Counted from the first letter of the stretch, positions 8,136 to 15,158 are shown. The stretch: DNA of 20,974 bases from UBA668 sp052034175 (GCA_052034175.1 JBPOIX010000041.1:1-20974), one strand, 5' to 3'. Notes: generated by a model not told the origin, from the sequence alone. Made by a program: numbers and translations.

Positions 8136-8914
8136 GCCGGCTTCCCGAAGTTGAACGTGGCGATCTCGCGCAGTGCCTCGCAGAAGCCGCGCACCGAGCC
8201 CTCGAACAGGGTGCGGCCGAGCTCGGCGCTGGCGGCGGTGGGGTCGCCGATGTAGCCGTCCGGGAAGAAGTCGTTGCTCAACCAGCCGAAGCTGACCCGG
8301 CCGCCAAAGCGGACGTACTCGTTCCCGGCGATGGCCTCGGGTACCCGACGCTCCGCCTTCCGCATGTCCACCAGGTGGGGCGCGAGGTGGAGCATGATCG
8401 ACGTTTCGTCGGTGCCCCCGTGAACGCCCATGCCCAACTCCGCGGCCGGGGAGACGCCCCCCTGGTCGGGCGGCACGCCAGGGTGGGTGAGAAAGGTCAT
8501 CAACCCGTGAGCAAGGCGTAGTTCGCGGTTGGCCACATTGAGCAGCGCGCTGTTGCCGCCGTGGCCGTTGAGGAACACCAGCCGCTTCGCCGGTGTGGTG
8601 GCGATACAGCGGCCGAGGTCGTCGAGCACAGCCAGCAGGGTTTGCGCACTCAGCCACACCGTGCCGGGGCTCCAGGCGTGCTCGTTGCTCTTCGTGTACT
8701 CCAATGTGGGCAGCAGCCACACGTCGAGATCCTCCCCCACCTGGGCCACCGCTGCCTCGGCCACCGCAGTGGCGATCACGCTGTCGGTGCTGAGCGGCAG
8801 GTGCGGGCCGTGCTGTTCGATGGCGCCCATCGGCTGCACGAGGATGCTCCGCTCGGTGAGCCGCTCGCTCACCTGGGGGCCGCTGAGGTCGGCGAAGTAA
8901 CGAACGCGAGTCAC
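8132..8914 (-). CDS. Creatininase-family amide hydrolase
   Basis: The 260-residue product has the signature metal site of the creatinine amidohydrolase family: Glu33, His35 and Asp44 in GAIEQHGPHLPLSTD, NGHGGN at 116-121, and His165 with Glu170 in HGGTDETS. The family includes creatininase, FAPy deformylase (ArfB), MftE-type peptidases and cyclic-amide hydrolases; all cleave an amide C-N bond using two metal ions. It is the first gene of a four-gene minus-strand operon. The start is GTG 8914, placed 6 nt after a TAACGT box and giving the usual N-terminal distance to the GAIEQHG motif. Coupling to a carbamoylase-type amidase suggests sequential opening of a cyclic amide (for example a creatinine- or hydantoin-like ring) and removal of a carbamoyl group. 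That pathway is inferred. Confidence 0.92.
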   Translation of the reverse strand: MTRVRYFADLSGPQVSERLTERSILVQPMGAIEQHGPHLPLSTDSVIATAVAEAAVAQVGEDLDVWLLPTLEYTKSNEHAWSPGTVWLSAQTLLAVLDDLGRCIATTPAKRLVFLNGHGGNSALLNVANRELRLAHGLMTFLTHPGVPPDQGGVSPAAELGMGVHGGTDETSIMLHLAPHLVDMRKAERRVPEAIAGNEYVRFGGRVSFGWLSNDFFPDGYIGDPTAASAELGRTLFEGSVRGFCEALREIATFNFGKPA

Positions 8915-8920
8915 ATCTGC

Positions 8921-8926
8921 ACGTTA
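8921..8926 (-). promoter_or_regulatory. -10 box (TAACGT) for the amide-hydrolase operon
   Basis: Read on the minus strand, TAACGT is followed by 6 nt and then the GTG start of the creatininase-family gene. No Shine-Dalgarno sequence is present, so the transcript is probably leaderless. The whole divergent gap to the oxidoreductase gene is only 40 bp. Confidence 0.5.
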
Positions 8927-8954
8927 CCGGTGGGTGCCACAGCGGCCCGGCAGA

Positions 8955-10529
8955 ATGACGGTGATGACCGCGACGACCAAGCCCGCTGCTTCACGAGACT
9001 TCGATGCCATCGTCATCGGTGCCGGCCACAACGGCCTTGTCTGCGCCGCCTACCTTGCCCGCGGCGGCATGCGCACGCTGCTGGTGGAGGCACGCCACGA
9101 CGTCGGTGGCACCGCCTCCAGCGACCTGTTCGGTGGGACCACCGTCAACATCTGCAACTGCGACCACATCACCTTTCGCACCACCCCGATCAGCGAGGAC
9201 CTGCGGCTCGCCGACCACGGCCTGCGCTACTTGGAACTGGACCCGGCGCAGGTGAACATGTCCTGGGACGGTGGCCCGGCGTGGGCCAGCTACCACTCGC
9301 TCGAAGCCACGCTGGACTCCATCGGCCGGCACTACCCCGCCGAGGTGGACAACTACCGCCGCTACGCCAAGGCCGCCATGCCGGCCGTCAAGCTGGTGTT
9401 CGATGCCGCCAACGACCCACCGGCATTGGGCGGGCTGAGCCGGAAGGTGGTTGCTCGTCGCGGCCGCGGCGTCAGCACCCTGATGCGCTGGAGCCGCCGC
9501 AGCGCTGCGGACGTGATGCGTTCGTTCTTCACCAGCGAAGCGCTGCGTGCGCCCGGCCTGCTGGTCGGCCCGATGGTGTGGGGCATCTCGCCAGAGACGC
9601 CGGGCAGCGGCCTCGGTGCGCTCACGTACGCGATGCGCCATGTCGGCAAGGTCGGGCGTCCGGAGGGCGGCAGCGGGCAGGTGCCGCGTTCGTTACGCGC
9701 AGCGTTCGAGGCGGCTGGCGGCACCGTGCGGCTCGGCACCAAGGTGGCAGCGATCACCTGCGAGGGCCCTGCCGTCCGCGGTGTCACGCTCGACGACGGC
9801 ACCGATGTCACCGCTGGCGTGGTGGTGTCCGCCTGCAACCCGCACGACACCTTCCTCCATTGGCTCACCAACCCTCCACCCCAGGCCCACGACCTGGTCC
9901 ATCGCTGGCGCTCCGTGCCGCACGCCGATGGCTACGAGTCCAAGATCGACGCCGTGCTCTCGGCCGTGCCGCACCTGGCTGCGGCGGCCGCGGCGGGGCT
10001 CGACGCCGACCTGTCCTGTACGTATGCCATTGCCCCCAGCGTGGCGGAGATGCACGAGGCCTCGCAGCTGATGGGGCGCGGCGAAGTGGCGCGGCGACCC
10101 GGCCTGATCGCCAACGTGCCCACCGTGGCGGACGCCACGATTGCACCCGAGGGCCGCCACATCCTCAGCCTGGAAACCCTCTTCACACCGTACGCCCACC
10201 CAGGGGGCTGGGCATCGTCCTCAGAGCCTGCGCGGTGGCTGGAGCTGTTCGGGTCCTTCGCCCAGCCGGGCTTCGCCGACACGGTGGTCGACTGGCGTGC
10301 CATGACTCCCGACCGCTACGAGCGCGACTTCCACCTCCCGCACGGCCACGCCACCAGCTTCGCCGGCGGCCCGCTCGCCGCATTGCGCAACAAGAACCCG
10401 GAGCTGACCCGCTACGAGACCCCGGTGAAGGGGTTGTTCCTCACTGGGGCTGCCACGTTCCCCGGCGCCGGCGTGTGGGGCGCCAGCGGCCGCAACGCAG
10501 CGCTCAAAGTCCTTCAACAACACGCCTGA
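8955..10529 (+). CDS. FAD-dependent oxidoreductase, PYROXD2 / phytoene-desaturase-like
   Basis: The 524-residue product carries an N-terminal FAD/NAD(P)-binding Rossmann fold, FDAIVIGAGHNGLVCAAYLA with the GxGxxG at 22-27, followed by the VEARHDVGGTA segment typical of phytoene-desaturase-type flavoproteins. The C-terminal FAD-contact region reads LFLTGAATFPGAGVWGASG. The closest family in my memory is PYROXD2-like NAD(P)/FAD oxidoreductases rather than true carotenoid desaturases; no other carotenoid gene is near. ATG 8955 and ATG 8964 are both possible starts, and GTG 8934 would add 7 residues. None has a good ribosome site. It is transcribed away from the amide-hydrolase operon across 40 bp, so joint control is possible. 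Substrate unknown. Confidence 0.88.
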   Translation: MTVMTATTKPAASRDFDAIVIGAGHNGLVCAAYLARGGMRTLLVEARHDVGGTASSDLFGGTTVNICNCDHITFRTTPISEDLRLADHGLRYLELDPAQVNMSWDGGPAWASYHSLEATLDSIGRHYPAEVDNYRRYAKAAMPAVKLVFDAANDPPALGGLSRKVVARRGRGVSTLMRWSRRSAADVMRSFFTSEALRAPGLLVGPMVWGISPETPGSGLGALTYAMRHVGKVGRPEGGSGQVPRSLRAAFEAAGGTVRLGTKVAAITCEGPAVRGVTLDDGTDVTAGVVVSACNPHDTFLHWLTNPPPQAHDLVHRWRSVPHADGYESKIDAVLSAVPHLAAAAAAGLDADLSCTYAIAPSVAEMHEASQLMGRGEVARRPGLIANVPTVADATIAPEGRHILSLETLFTPYAHPGGWASSSEPARWLELFGSFAQPGFADTVVDWRAMTPDRYERDFHLPHGHATSFAGGPLAALRNKNPELTRYETPVKGLFLTGAATFPGAGVWGASGRNAALKVLQQHA

Positions 10530-10547
10530 CGCGCCGGCCCCGGCGCA

Positions 10548-10673
10548 CCCGAGTGAGCGCTCATCCACCCGAGTGAGAGCCCACATACCCGAGTGAGCGG
10601 AGGCAACCGAGTGTGCCCCCACCCACCCGAGTGAGAGCCCACATGCCCGAGTGAGCGGAGGCAACCGAGTGTG
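10548..10673 (+). repeat. Left arm of an inverted CGAGTGAG repeat array (7 units)
   Basis: Seven copies of a (C)CCGAGTG(A/T)G core start at 10548, 10568, 10588, 10606, 10626, 10646 and 10664, so the spacing is 20, 20, 18, 20, 20, 18 nt. Copies 4 and 7 read CCGAGTGTG. Copies 2-4 and 5-7 form a larger duplication with a 58-nt period, nearly identical over about 50 nt. The array begins 19 nt after the stop of the oxidoreductase gene. The 10530-10547 leader holds only a short GC-rich stretch. The unit length is not a multiple of three and no conserved frame crosses it, so it is non-coding. Confidence 0.95.
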
Positions 10674-10696
10674 CACTCCCATCCGGGATGCGAGTT

Positions 10697-10883
10697 CTCA
10701 CTCGGTTGACCTCAGGCACTCGGATACCCGGCGCCTCACTCGGATACCCGGCGGCTCACTCGGATATCCGGCACCTCACTCGGACACGGGCCGGCTCACT
10801 CGGACACAGGACGGCTCACTCGGACACGGGGCGGCTCACTCGAATGGCTGGCGCCTTGCTCGGGGAGCGGGCGCCTCGTCCGG
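10697..10883 (-). repeat. Right arm of the array: the same core in opposite orientation (10 units)
   Basis: Here the plus strand carries CTCACTCGG, the reverse complement of the left-arm core. Copies begin at 10697, 10715, 10735, 10755, 10775, 10795, 10815, 10835, 10855 and 10875, with 18 nt first and then an exact 20-nt period. A representative unit is CTCACTCGGATACCCGGCGG. The first two spacer types read ATAC-, later ones ACAC-, and the last two copies (TTGCTCGG, CTCGTCCGG) are degenerate. The remaining 10884-10924 up to the convergent phosphoribosyltransferase stop is GC-rich with no further unit. Confidence 0.95.
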
Positions 10884-10924
10884 CCGGGTGGGGCGCGGGG
10901 GCTCGCAGCCGGCAGGCGCGGAGG

Positions 10925-11419
10925 TCACGCGTCCTTGACGGTCCAGTCGCGCTTGGCGACGGGGTCCTTGTCGCTCCAGGGGAAGTTGATCCACAGGTCG
11001 GTCTTCTTCCACACATAGTCGCACTTGACCACGGAGTGGCTCTTCTCGTACAGGCACGCCGTGCGCACCTCGGCCACCTTGCCCTCGCAGAAGTCGAGCA
11101 CGCTGCGCAGGGTGTGGCCGGTGTCGGCCACGTCGTCGGCGATGAGGATCTTGAAGTGGCTGGCGTCCACGAAGTCCGGTGCCGGCGGCAGGGTCCGCGG
11201 CACCTCGAGGCGCTCGTCCACGCCCGTGTAGAACTCGACGTTCATCGTGTACACGTTCTTCACGCTGAGGGCGTAGCCCAGCGCGCCGCCGATGAGCAGA
11301 CCGCCGCGAGCGATGGACAGGATCATGTCCGGCTCGTAGTCGTCCGCCACCGTCTGGGCCAGCTCCCGCGAGGCCGCCCCGAACACTTCCCACGTCATGA
11401 TTTCACGCTCGTCAGACAT
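10925..11419 (-). CDS. Gpt-like purine (xanthine/guanine) phosphoribosyltransferase
   Basis: The 164-residue cytosolic product matches type I phosphoribosyltransferases. It has SIARGGLLIGGALGYAL (residues 35-51, a pyrophosphate-loop region) and the PRPP-binding motif ILIADDVADTGHTL (91-104). The opening MTWEVF and the late WINFPWS resemble E. coli xanthine-guanine phosphoribosyltransferase. The expected reaction joins a purine base and PRPP to give the nucleotide. ATG 11419 is chosen because TAGGTT lies 7 nt upstream with no Shine-Dalgarno; a longer frame reaches 11482 but has no support. It follows the xanthine-dehydrogenase-type operon by 69 nt with its own promoter, so salvage and oxidation of the same purine could be balanced here. 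Exact base specificity cannot be read. Confidence 0.85.
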   Translation of the reverse strand: MSDEREIMTWEVFGAASRELAQTVADDYEPDMILSIARGGLLIGGALGYALSVKNVYTMNVEFYTGVDERLEVPRTLPPAPDFVDASHFKILIADDVADTGHTLRSVLDFCEGKVAEVRTACLYEKSHSVVKCDYVWKKTDLWINFPWSDKDPVAKRDWTVKDA

Positions 11420-11426
11420 CCACGCC

Positions 11427-11432
11427 AACCTA
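11427..11432 (-). promoter_or_regulatory. -10 box (TAGGTT) for the phosphoribosyltransferase gene
   Basis: On the minus strand TAGGTT is followed by 7 nt and the ATG at 11419. It mirrors TAGGGT-N7-ATG before the ABC ATPase at 1861. A weak TTCGTG 18 nt upstream could act as a -35 element. Confidence 0.5.
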
Positions 11433-11488
11433 ACCGATCTGACGAGCGGGCACGAAAGGCCGCCACCGGCGCGGGCCCACACCAGGTG

Positions 11489-13780
11489 CTAGAGGCAGAT
11501 GTCCGCCGGGCGAACGGGTACCCGCGGGAGCTCCCGGCCCACCGCATCGCGAAGAGCAGCCACCACCGCCGGCGTGGTCGAGATGGTAGGCGGCTCGCCC
11601 ACGCCCTTGGCGCCCAGCGGCGAGTGCGGCTCGGGCTCCTCCACCAGCGACACCACCACGGGCGGCATGTCGAGGAACGTGGGCAGCAGGTAGTCGGTGA
11701 ACGTCGCGTTCTTCACGACCCCCTCGTGTTGCAGCAACTCCTCCATCACGGCCAACCCCATGCCCTGGGCAATGCCGCCTTCCACCTGGCCCAGCACGCT
11801 CAGCGGGTTCAGCTCCCGGCCGACGTCCTGCGACGTGGCGATCTGCACGACCTTCACCAGCCCCAGCTCGGTGTCCACGTCCACCACCGCGCGGTGAGCG
11901 GCGAAGGCGAACGCGGTGTGGCAGTTGCCTTGGCCGAACTCGTCGAGGTCCTCGGTGACCGGATGGTGGTATTCGAAGGTGGCCTCGAGCTCCAGCCCTG
12001 CGGCAGCCTCTGCCACGGGCAGGCGGAACACGCCAGAGGTATCGACGATGTCCGTGCCGTCGAGCGACAGATGCTCGGCACCCATTCCTGCGGCCTCGAC
12101 ACCGTGGTGTGCAGCCACATGGGCGAACAGTTGGTCGCGCACCCGCTGGCACGCCCCGAGCACCGCGCCCCCGCTCATCCATGTCTGCCGGGAGGCAGAG
12201 GTCGAACCGGCGGACCCGACCTCGGTGTCGATGCGTTCGAGCACTACGTCGTCGACCCCCAGCGTGGAGCGGGCGATCTGCTGGGCCAACGTGACGAAGC
12301 CCTGCCCGACCTCGACGGTGGCGAACTTCACGTACGCCACTCCGCCTGCCAATCGCACGCGTGCCGTCGAGTAGTCGTCGAAGCCCTCGCTGTACATCAG
12401 GTTCTTGATGCTGATCGCGTACCCGATGCCTCGCCGCACATGCCCAACATCCGCAGTGAGCCCGGCACCACCCGGCAGGTGCAAGGGGTCGCCGTCGTGC
12501 CCGCCGACGGGCTCCGTGGGCAACGGCAACGCCGCAACCTCACGGATGAGGCGCTCCACCGGGGCCACGTTCTCCACGACCTGGCCGGTGATCAGCCGAT
12601 CGCCCGTGTGCATCGCGTTCCGCAGGCGAAGCTCCAGAGGGTCCATCCCGCAGGCCGCAGCCAGCTTGTCCATCTGGCTTTCGTGGGCGAAGCAGGCCTG
12701 CACCACCCCGAAGCCGCGCATCGCGCCGCTCGGCAGGTTGTTCGTGCGCACCGCCCAGCCGTCCACCGTGGCGTGCTCGCAGGCGTACGGGCCCTGGGTG
12801 TGAGTGATGCCGTTGATCAGTACCGCCGAGGAGGTGCTGGCGTAGGCGCCACCGTCGAACACGAAGCGGGCCTCGATGCGCCGGATGCGTCCGTCCAGAT
12901 CCGCGTGGTGACGCATCCAGACGGTGCAGGGGTGGCGGTGCACATGGCCGAGGAAGCTCTCGTGGCGGCTGTAGGTGATCCGCACCGGCCGGCCGGTCCG
13001 CAGCGCCAGCAGACAGGTGTGCACCTGCAAGCTGATGTCCTCCCGGGCGCCGAACGCGCCGCCCACACCACCGAGCACCAGGCGCACCTTGTCGTCGGCC
13101 ACTCCGAGGCAGGCGGCGATCTGGTGACGATCCTCGTGCAGCCACTGGGTGGCCACCACCAGCTCCACGCCTCCACCGTCGCCGTCAGGCACCGCGAGAG
13201 CCGCTTCCAGCCCGAGAAACGCTTGGTCCTGCCGACCGATCTCGTAGTGCCCCTCGACCGTGACGGGGCCTTCGATGGTCTGGTCGCCGCGCACGATGCG
13301 CTGGTGGCGGATGACGTTGCCGTCCGGGTGGATCGGAGCGAAGGAACCATCCACCGCTCGTTCGGGATCCGTGAGCGGCTCCAGCACCTCGTACTCGACG
13401 ACGATCGCGTCGAGCGCTCGCTTCGCGGTGGCCGGATGATCGGCCGCAACCGCGGCCACTGGCTCCCCGACGAAACGGACGTAGTCGGCGGCGAACACCG
13501 GTTGGTCCTGGCTGATGAGGCCGTAGGTGGCCTTGCCCGGCACGTCCGCGGCGGTGAGCACGACGTGAACGCCCGGCATGGCCAGCGCGGCCGACGTGTC
13601 GATGCGGACGATCCGCGCGTACGGATGGGGCGAGCGCAGCGTGGCGCCCACGAGCATGCCGTCAGCCGAGTAATCGCCGGAGAACTGGAAGCTGCCCTGC
13701 ACCTTGGGCACCCCGTCGGGGCGCAGCGCCGACTGGCCGAGCCCACCTCGAACGGGAGAGCGTGTGACGACGTCGGTCAT
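11489..13780 (-). CDS. Xanthine-dehydrogenase-family molybdopterin-binding subunit
   Basis: The 763-residue subunit holds the molybdenum cofactor and the active site of a three-subunit hydroxylase. Family motifs are LGGVGGAFGAREDIS (about 236-250), AMRGFG (353-358, with the Arg equivalent to the substrate-binding Arg of xanthine oxidases), EVGQGFVTLAQQ (about 490-501) and GAKGVGEPPT near the C-terminus, whose Glu729 is the expected catalytic base. There is no AYxCSFR-type loop of CO dehydrogenase. These features favour a purine or N-heterocycle hydroxylase. The start ATG 13780 overlaps the 2Fe-2S subunit stop (ATGA). It is the last gene of the FAD, FeS, Mo operon. Confidence 0.94.
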   Translation of the reverse strand: MTDVVTRSPVRGGLGQSALRPDGVPKVQGSFQFSGDYSADGMLVGATLRSPHPYARIVRIDTSAALAMPGVHVVLTAADVPGKATYGLISQDQPVFAADYVRFVGEPVAAVAADHPATAKRALDAIVVEYEVLEPLTDPERAVDGSFAPIHPDGNVIRHQRIVRGDQTIEGPVTVEGHYEIGRQDQAFLGLEAALAVPDGDGGGVELVVATQWLHEDRHQIAACLGVADDKVRLVLGGVGGAFGAREDISLQVHTCLLALRTGRPVRITYSRHESFLGHVHRHPCTVWMRHHADLDGRIRRIEARFVFDGGAYASTSSAVLINGITHTQGPYACEHATVDGWAVRTNNLPSGAMRGFGVVQACFAHESQMDKLAAACGMDPLELRLRNAMHTGDRLITGQVVENVAPVERLIREVAALPLPTEPVGGHDGDPLHLPGGAGLTADVGHVRRGIGYAISIKNLMYSEGFDDYSTARVRLAGGVAYVKFATVEVGQGFVTLAQQIARSTLGVDDVVLERIDTEVGSAGSTSASRQTWMSGGAVLGACQRVRDQLFAHVAAHHGVEAAGMGAEHLSLDGTDIVDTSGVFRLPVAEAAAGLELEATFEYHHPVTEDLDEFGQGNCHTAFAFAAHRAVVDVDTELGLVKVVQIATSQDVGRELNPLSVLGQVEGGIAQGMGLAVMEELLQHEGVVKNATFTDYLLPTFLDMPPVVVSLVEEPEPHSPLGAKGVGEPPTISTTPAVVAALRDAVGRELPRVPVRPADICL

Positions 13781-14259
13781 GCCTGAGCCTCCCGCCGGGC
13801 GACTGCGACCCGCTGCACGGCGTCCAGAATGCGGCCGTAGCCGGTGCAGCGGCAGATGTTGCCGGAGAGCTCCTCGCGCACCTCCATCTCCGTGGGTGCA
13901 GGGTTGCGCTCCAGCAGCGAGTGGGTGGCCATGATCAAACCCGGAGTGCAGTAGCCGCACTGGACCGCGCCGGCGTCCACGAACGCCTGCTGCACGTCGC
14001 TGGGGCTCCCTATCGGGGCGACGCCTTCGATGGTGACGATCCGCTGCCCCACCGCGCTGGCCGCCAGCACCAGGCAACCGCACACCAGTTGGTCGTCGAC
14101 CAGCACCGAGCACGAGCCGCACTCCCCCTGCTCGCAGGCGCCCTTGCTACCGATCAGGCCGAGGCGGTCGCGCAGAACGAACAGCAGGCTCTCGCCCGGC
14201 GCCGCGTCGCGCACGTCGCACGATGCGCCGTTCACGTGGAGGGTGTACATCTCACTCAT
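13777..14259 (-). CDS. Xanthine-dehydrogenase-family [2Fe-2S] iron-sulfur subunit
   Basis: The 160-residue subunit passes electrons from the molybdenum centre to FAD. It has the plant-ferredoxin-type cluster ligands Cys42, Cys47, Cys50 and Cys62 (CEQGECGSC then CGC), and the second cluster ligands Cys101, Cys104, Cys136 and Cys138 (CGYC, CRC). All eight ligands are present and the length is normal for the family. ATG 14259 is used; it lies inside the end of the FAD-subunit gene (8-nt overlap, ATGAGTGA), and the stop overlaps the next start, so all three subunits are translationally coupled. Confidence 0.95.
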   Translation of the reverse strand: MSEMYTLHVNGASCDVRDAAPGESLLFVLRDRLGLIGSKGACEQGECGSCSVLVDDQLVCGCLVLAASAVGQRIVTIEGVAPIGSPSDVQQAFVDAGAVQCGYCTPGLIMATHSLLERNPAPTEMEVREELSGNICRCTGYGRILDAVQRVAVARREAQA

Positions 14260-15103
14260 TCGGGAAGGCCCTTCGCAGCAGGCGGCCGGCCAACACGCCG
14301 ACGGCGTGGCGGCGGTAGGCGGCGGTGGAGCGGTGATCGTCGATCGGGCGGGCGGCGGCGCGGGCAAGGTCGGCGAACTCGGCCACCACGGCGGCCGATA
14401 CAGCGCCCGCCTGCCAGTCCACACCCGCGGCAGCTGCGGCCTCCGCCTCCGGGCAGCGCAGGATCGTCGGCCCGACCGAACCGAGCGCCAGGCGAATGGA
14501 CCGGCCGTCGCGGTCCGCCACCAGCGCCGCGCTGGCGGTGCTGATGACCATTGCGTTGCGCACCCCGACCTTGGCGTAACCCTGGAAGCCGCGGACCAGC
14601 GGCACGGTGACGGCCGTGATCAGCTCGCCGGGCTGGCGCACGGTGCGCTTCGGCCCGGTCATGAACTCGGCGAAGGGCACGTCACGTTCCGCTCCGGCGC
14701 TGGCGAGGTGCACGACTGCCCCGAGGGCAGCAAGTGGTGGCAGGCCGTCGCCGGCGGGTGAGCACGTGGCAATGTTGCCGCCGATCGTTCCTGCATGGCG
14801 GATCTGCGGCGACCCGACGGTGCGCGCCGCCTGCGCCAGCGCGGGCACCCACTCCGTGAACGGCTCCGCCTCGAGCTCGGCCCAGGTGACGCCGGCACCA
14901 ATCCGCAGCACCCCGGCCGCAGGGTCATGCGTCCATGAGCGCAGCTCGGCGACCCGGTTGACGGTGATGACATCGGCGACCACTCGCCGGCCTTCGTTGA
15001 CCTCGACCATCAGGTCGGTGCCGCCGGCCAGCACCGTGGCCGCCGGGTTCGCGGACGCGGCGGTGAGGGCTTCGGCGAGGGTGGTGGGGATGAGCACGCT
15101 CAT
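14252..15103 (-). CDS. Xanthine-dehydrogenase-family FAD-binding subunit
   Basis: The 283-residue product is the flavin subunit that transfers electrons to NAD+ or another acceptor. It shows the family's first FAD motif VLAGGTDLM (24-32) and the second, TIGGNIATCSPAGDGLPPL (106-124). The length is typical of separate FAD subunits. It is the first gene of the three-gene operon. ATG 15103 has no Shine-Dalgarno but a TAAAGT box 9 nt upstream. The end overlaps the iron-sulfur subunit start by 8 nt. Confidence 0.94.
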   Translation of the reverse strand: MSVLIPTTLAEALTAASANPAATVLAGGTDLMVEVNEGRRVVADVITVNRVAELRSWTHDPAAGVLRIGAGVTWAELEAEPFTEWVPALAQAARTVGSPQIRHAGTIGGNIATCSPAGDGLPPLAALGAVVHLASAGAERDVPFAEFMTGPKRTVRQPGELITAVTVPLVRGFQGYAKVGVRNAMVISTASAALVADRDGRSIRLALGSVGPTILRCPEAEAAAAAGVDWQAGAVSAAVVAEFADLARAAARPIDDHRSTAAYRRHAVGVLAGRLLRRAFPNE

Positions 15104-15112
15104 GCAGTTCCG

Positions 15113-15118
15113 ACTTTA
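15113..15118 (-). promoter_or_regulatory. -10 box (TAAAGT) for the molybdenum hydroxylase operon
   Basis: On the minus strand TAAAGT is followed by 9 nt and the ATG at 15103. The 55-bp gap to the upstream kinase gene contains no other candidate at a usable distance. Confidence 0.45.
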
Positions 15119-15158
15119 CATTTCGTCAATCGCTGGGCCGCGGTTCCGCGCGCGATCT

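Noticed and set aside
8955..10529. Carotenoid biosynthesis (phytoene desaturase) as the role of the flavoprotein.
   Set aside because: No phytoene synthase or other carotenoid gene is nearby and the protein looks more like PYROXD2-type oxidoreductases that share the same fold.
10667..10689. Small palindromes at the array centre (GAGTG-TG-CACTC and CATC-CGG-GATG).
   Set aside because: Stems of 4-5 bp with loops of 2-3 nt are weak and the first is partly made of the repeat core itself, so I did not list them separately.
10548..10883. CRISPR array interpretation of the repeats.
   Set aside because: The conserved core is only 8-9 nt, spacing is 18-20 nt, spacers are themselves repeated, orientation flips midway and no cas gene is present.
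10688..13786. A very long open plus-strand frame (about 1030 codons) opposite the molybdenum subunit.
   Set aside because: It is antisense to a clearly conserved gene, runs through the non-coding repeat array, and its translation is His/Arg/Val-rich without any family motif, as expected for GC-rich antisense frames.
15124..15129. TTGACG on the minus strand as a -35 box for the molybdenum hydroxylase operon.
   Set aside because: It is only 5 nt from the TAAAGT -10 box, far too close for a sigma-70-type promoter.
15138..15151. Inverted repeat CGCGG-TT-CCGCG between ppk2 and the hydroxylase operon as a terminator.
   Set aside because: The loop is too small and the stem too short to be convincing, and there is no T-tract.
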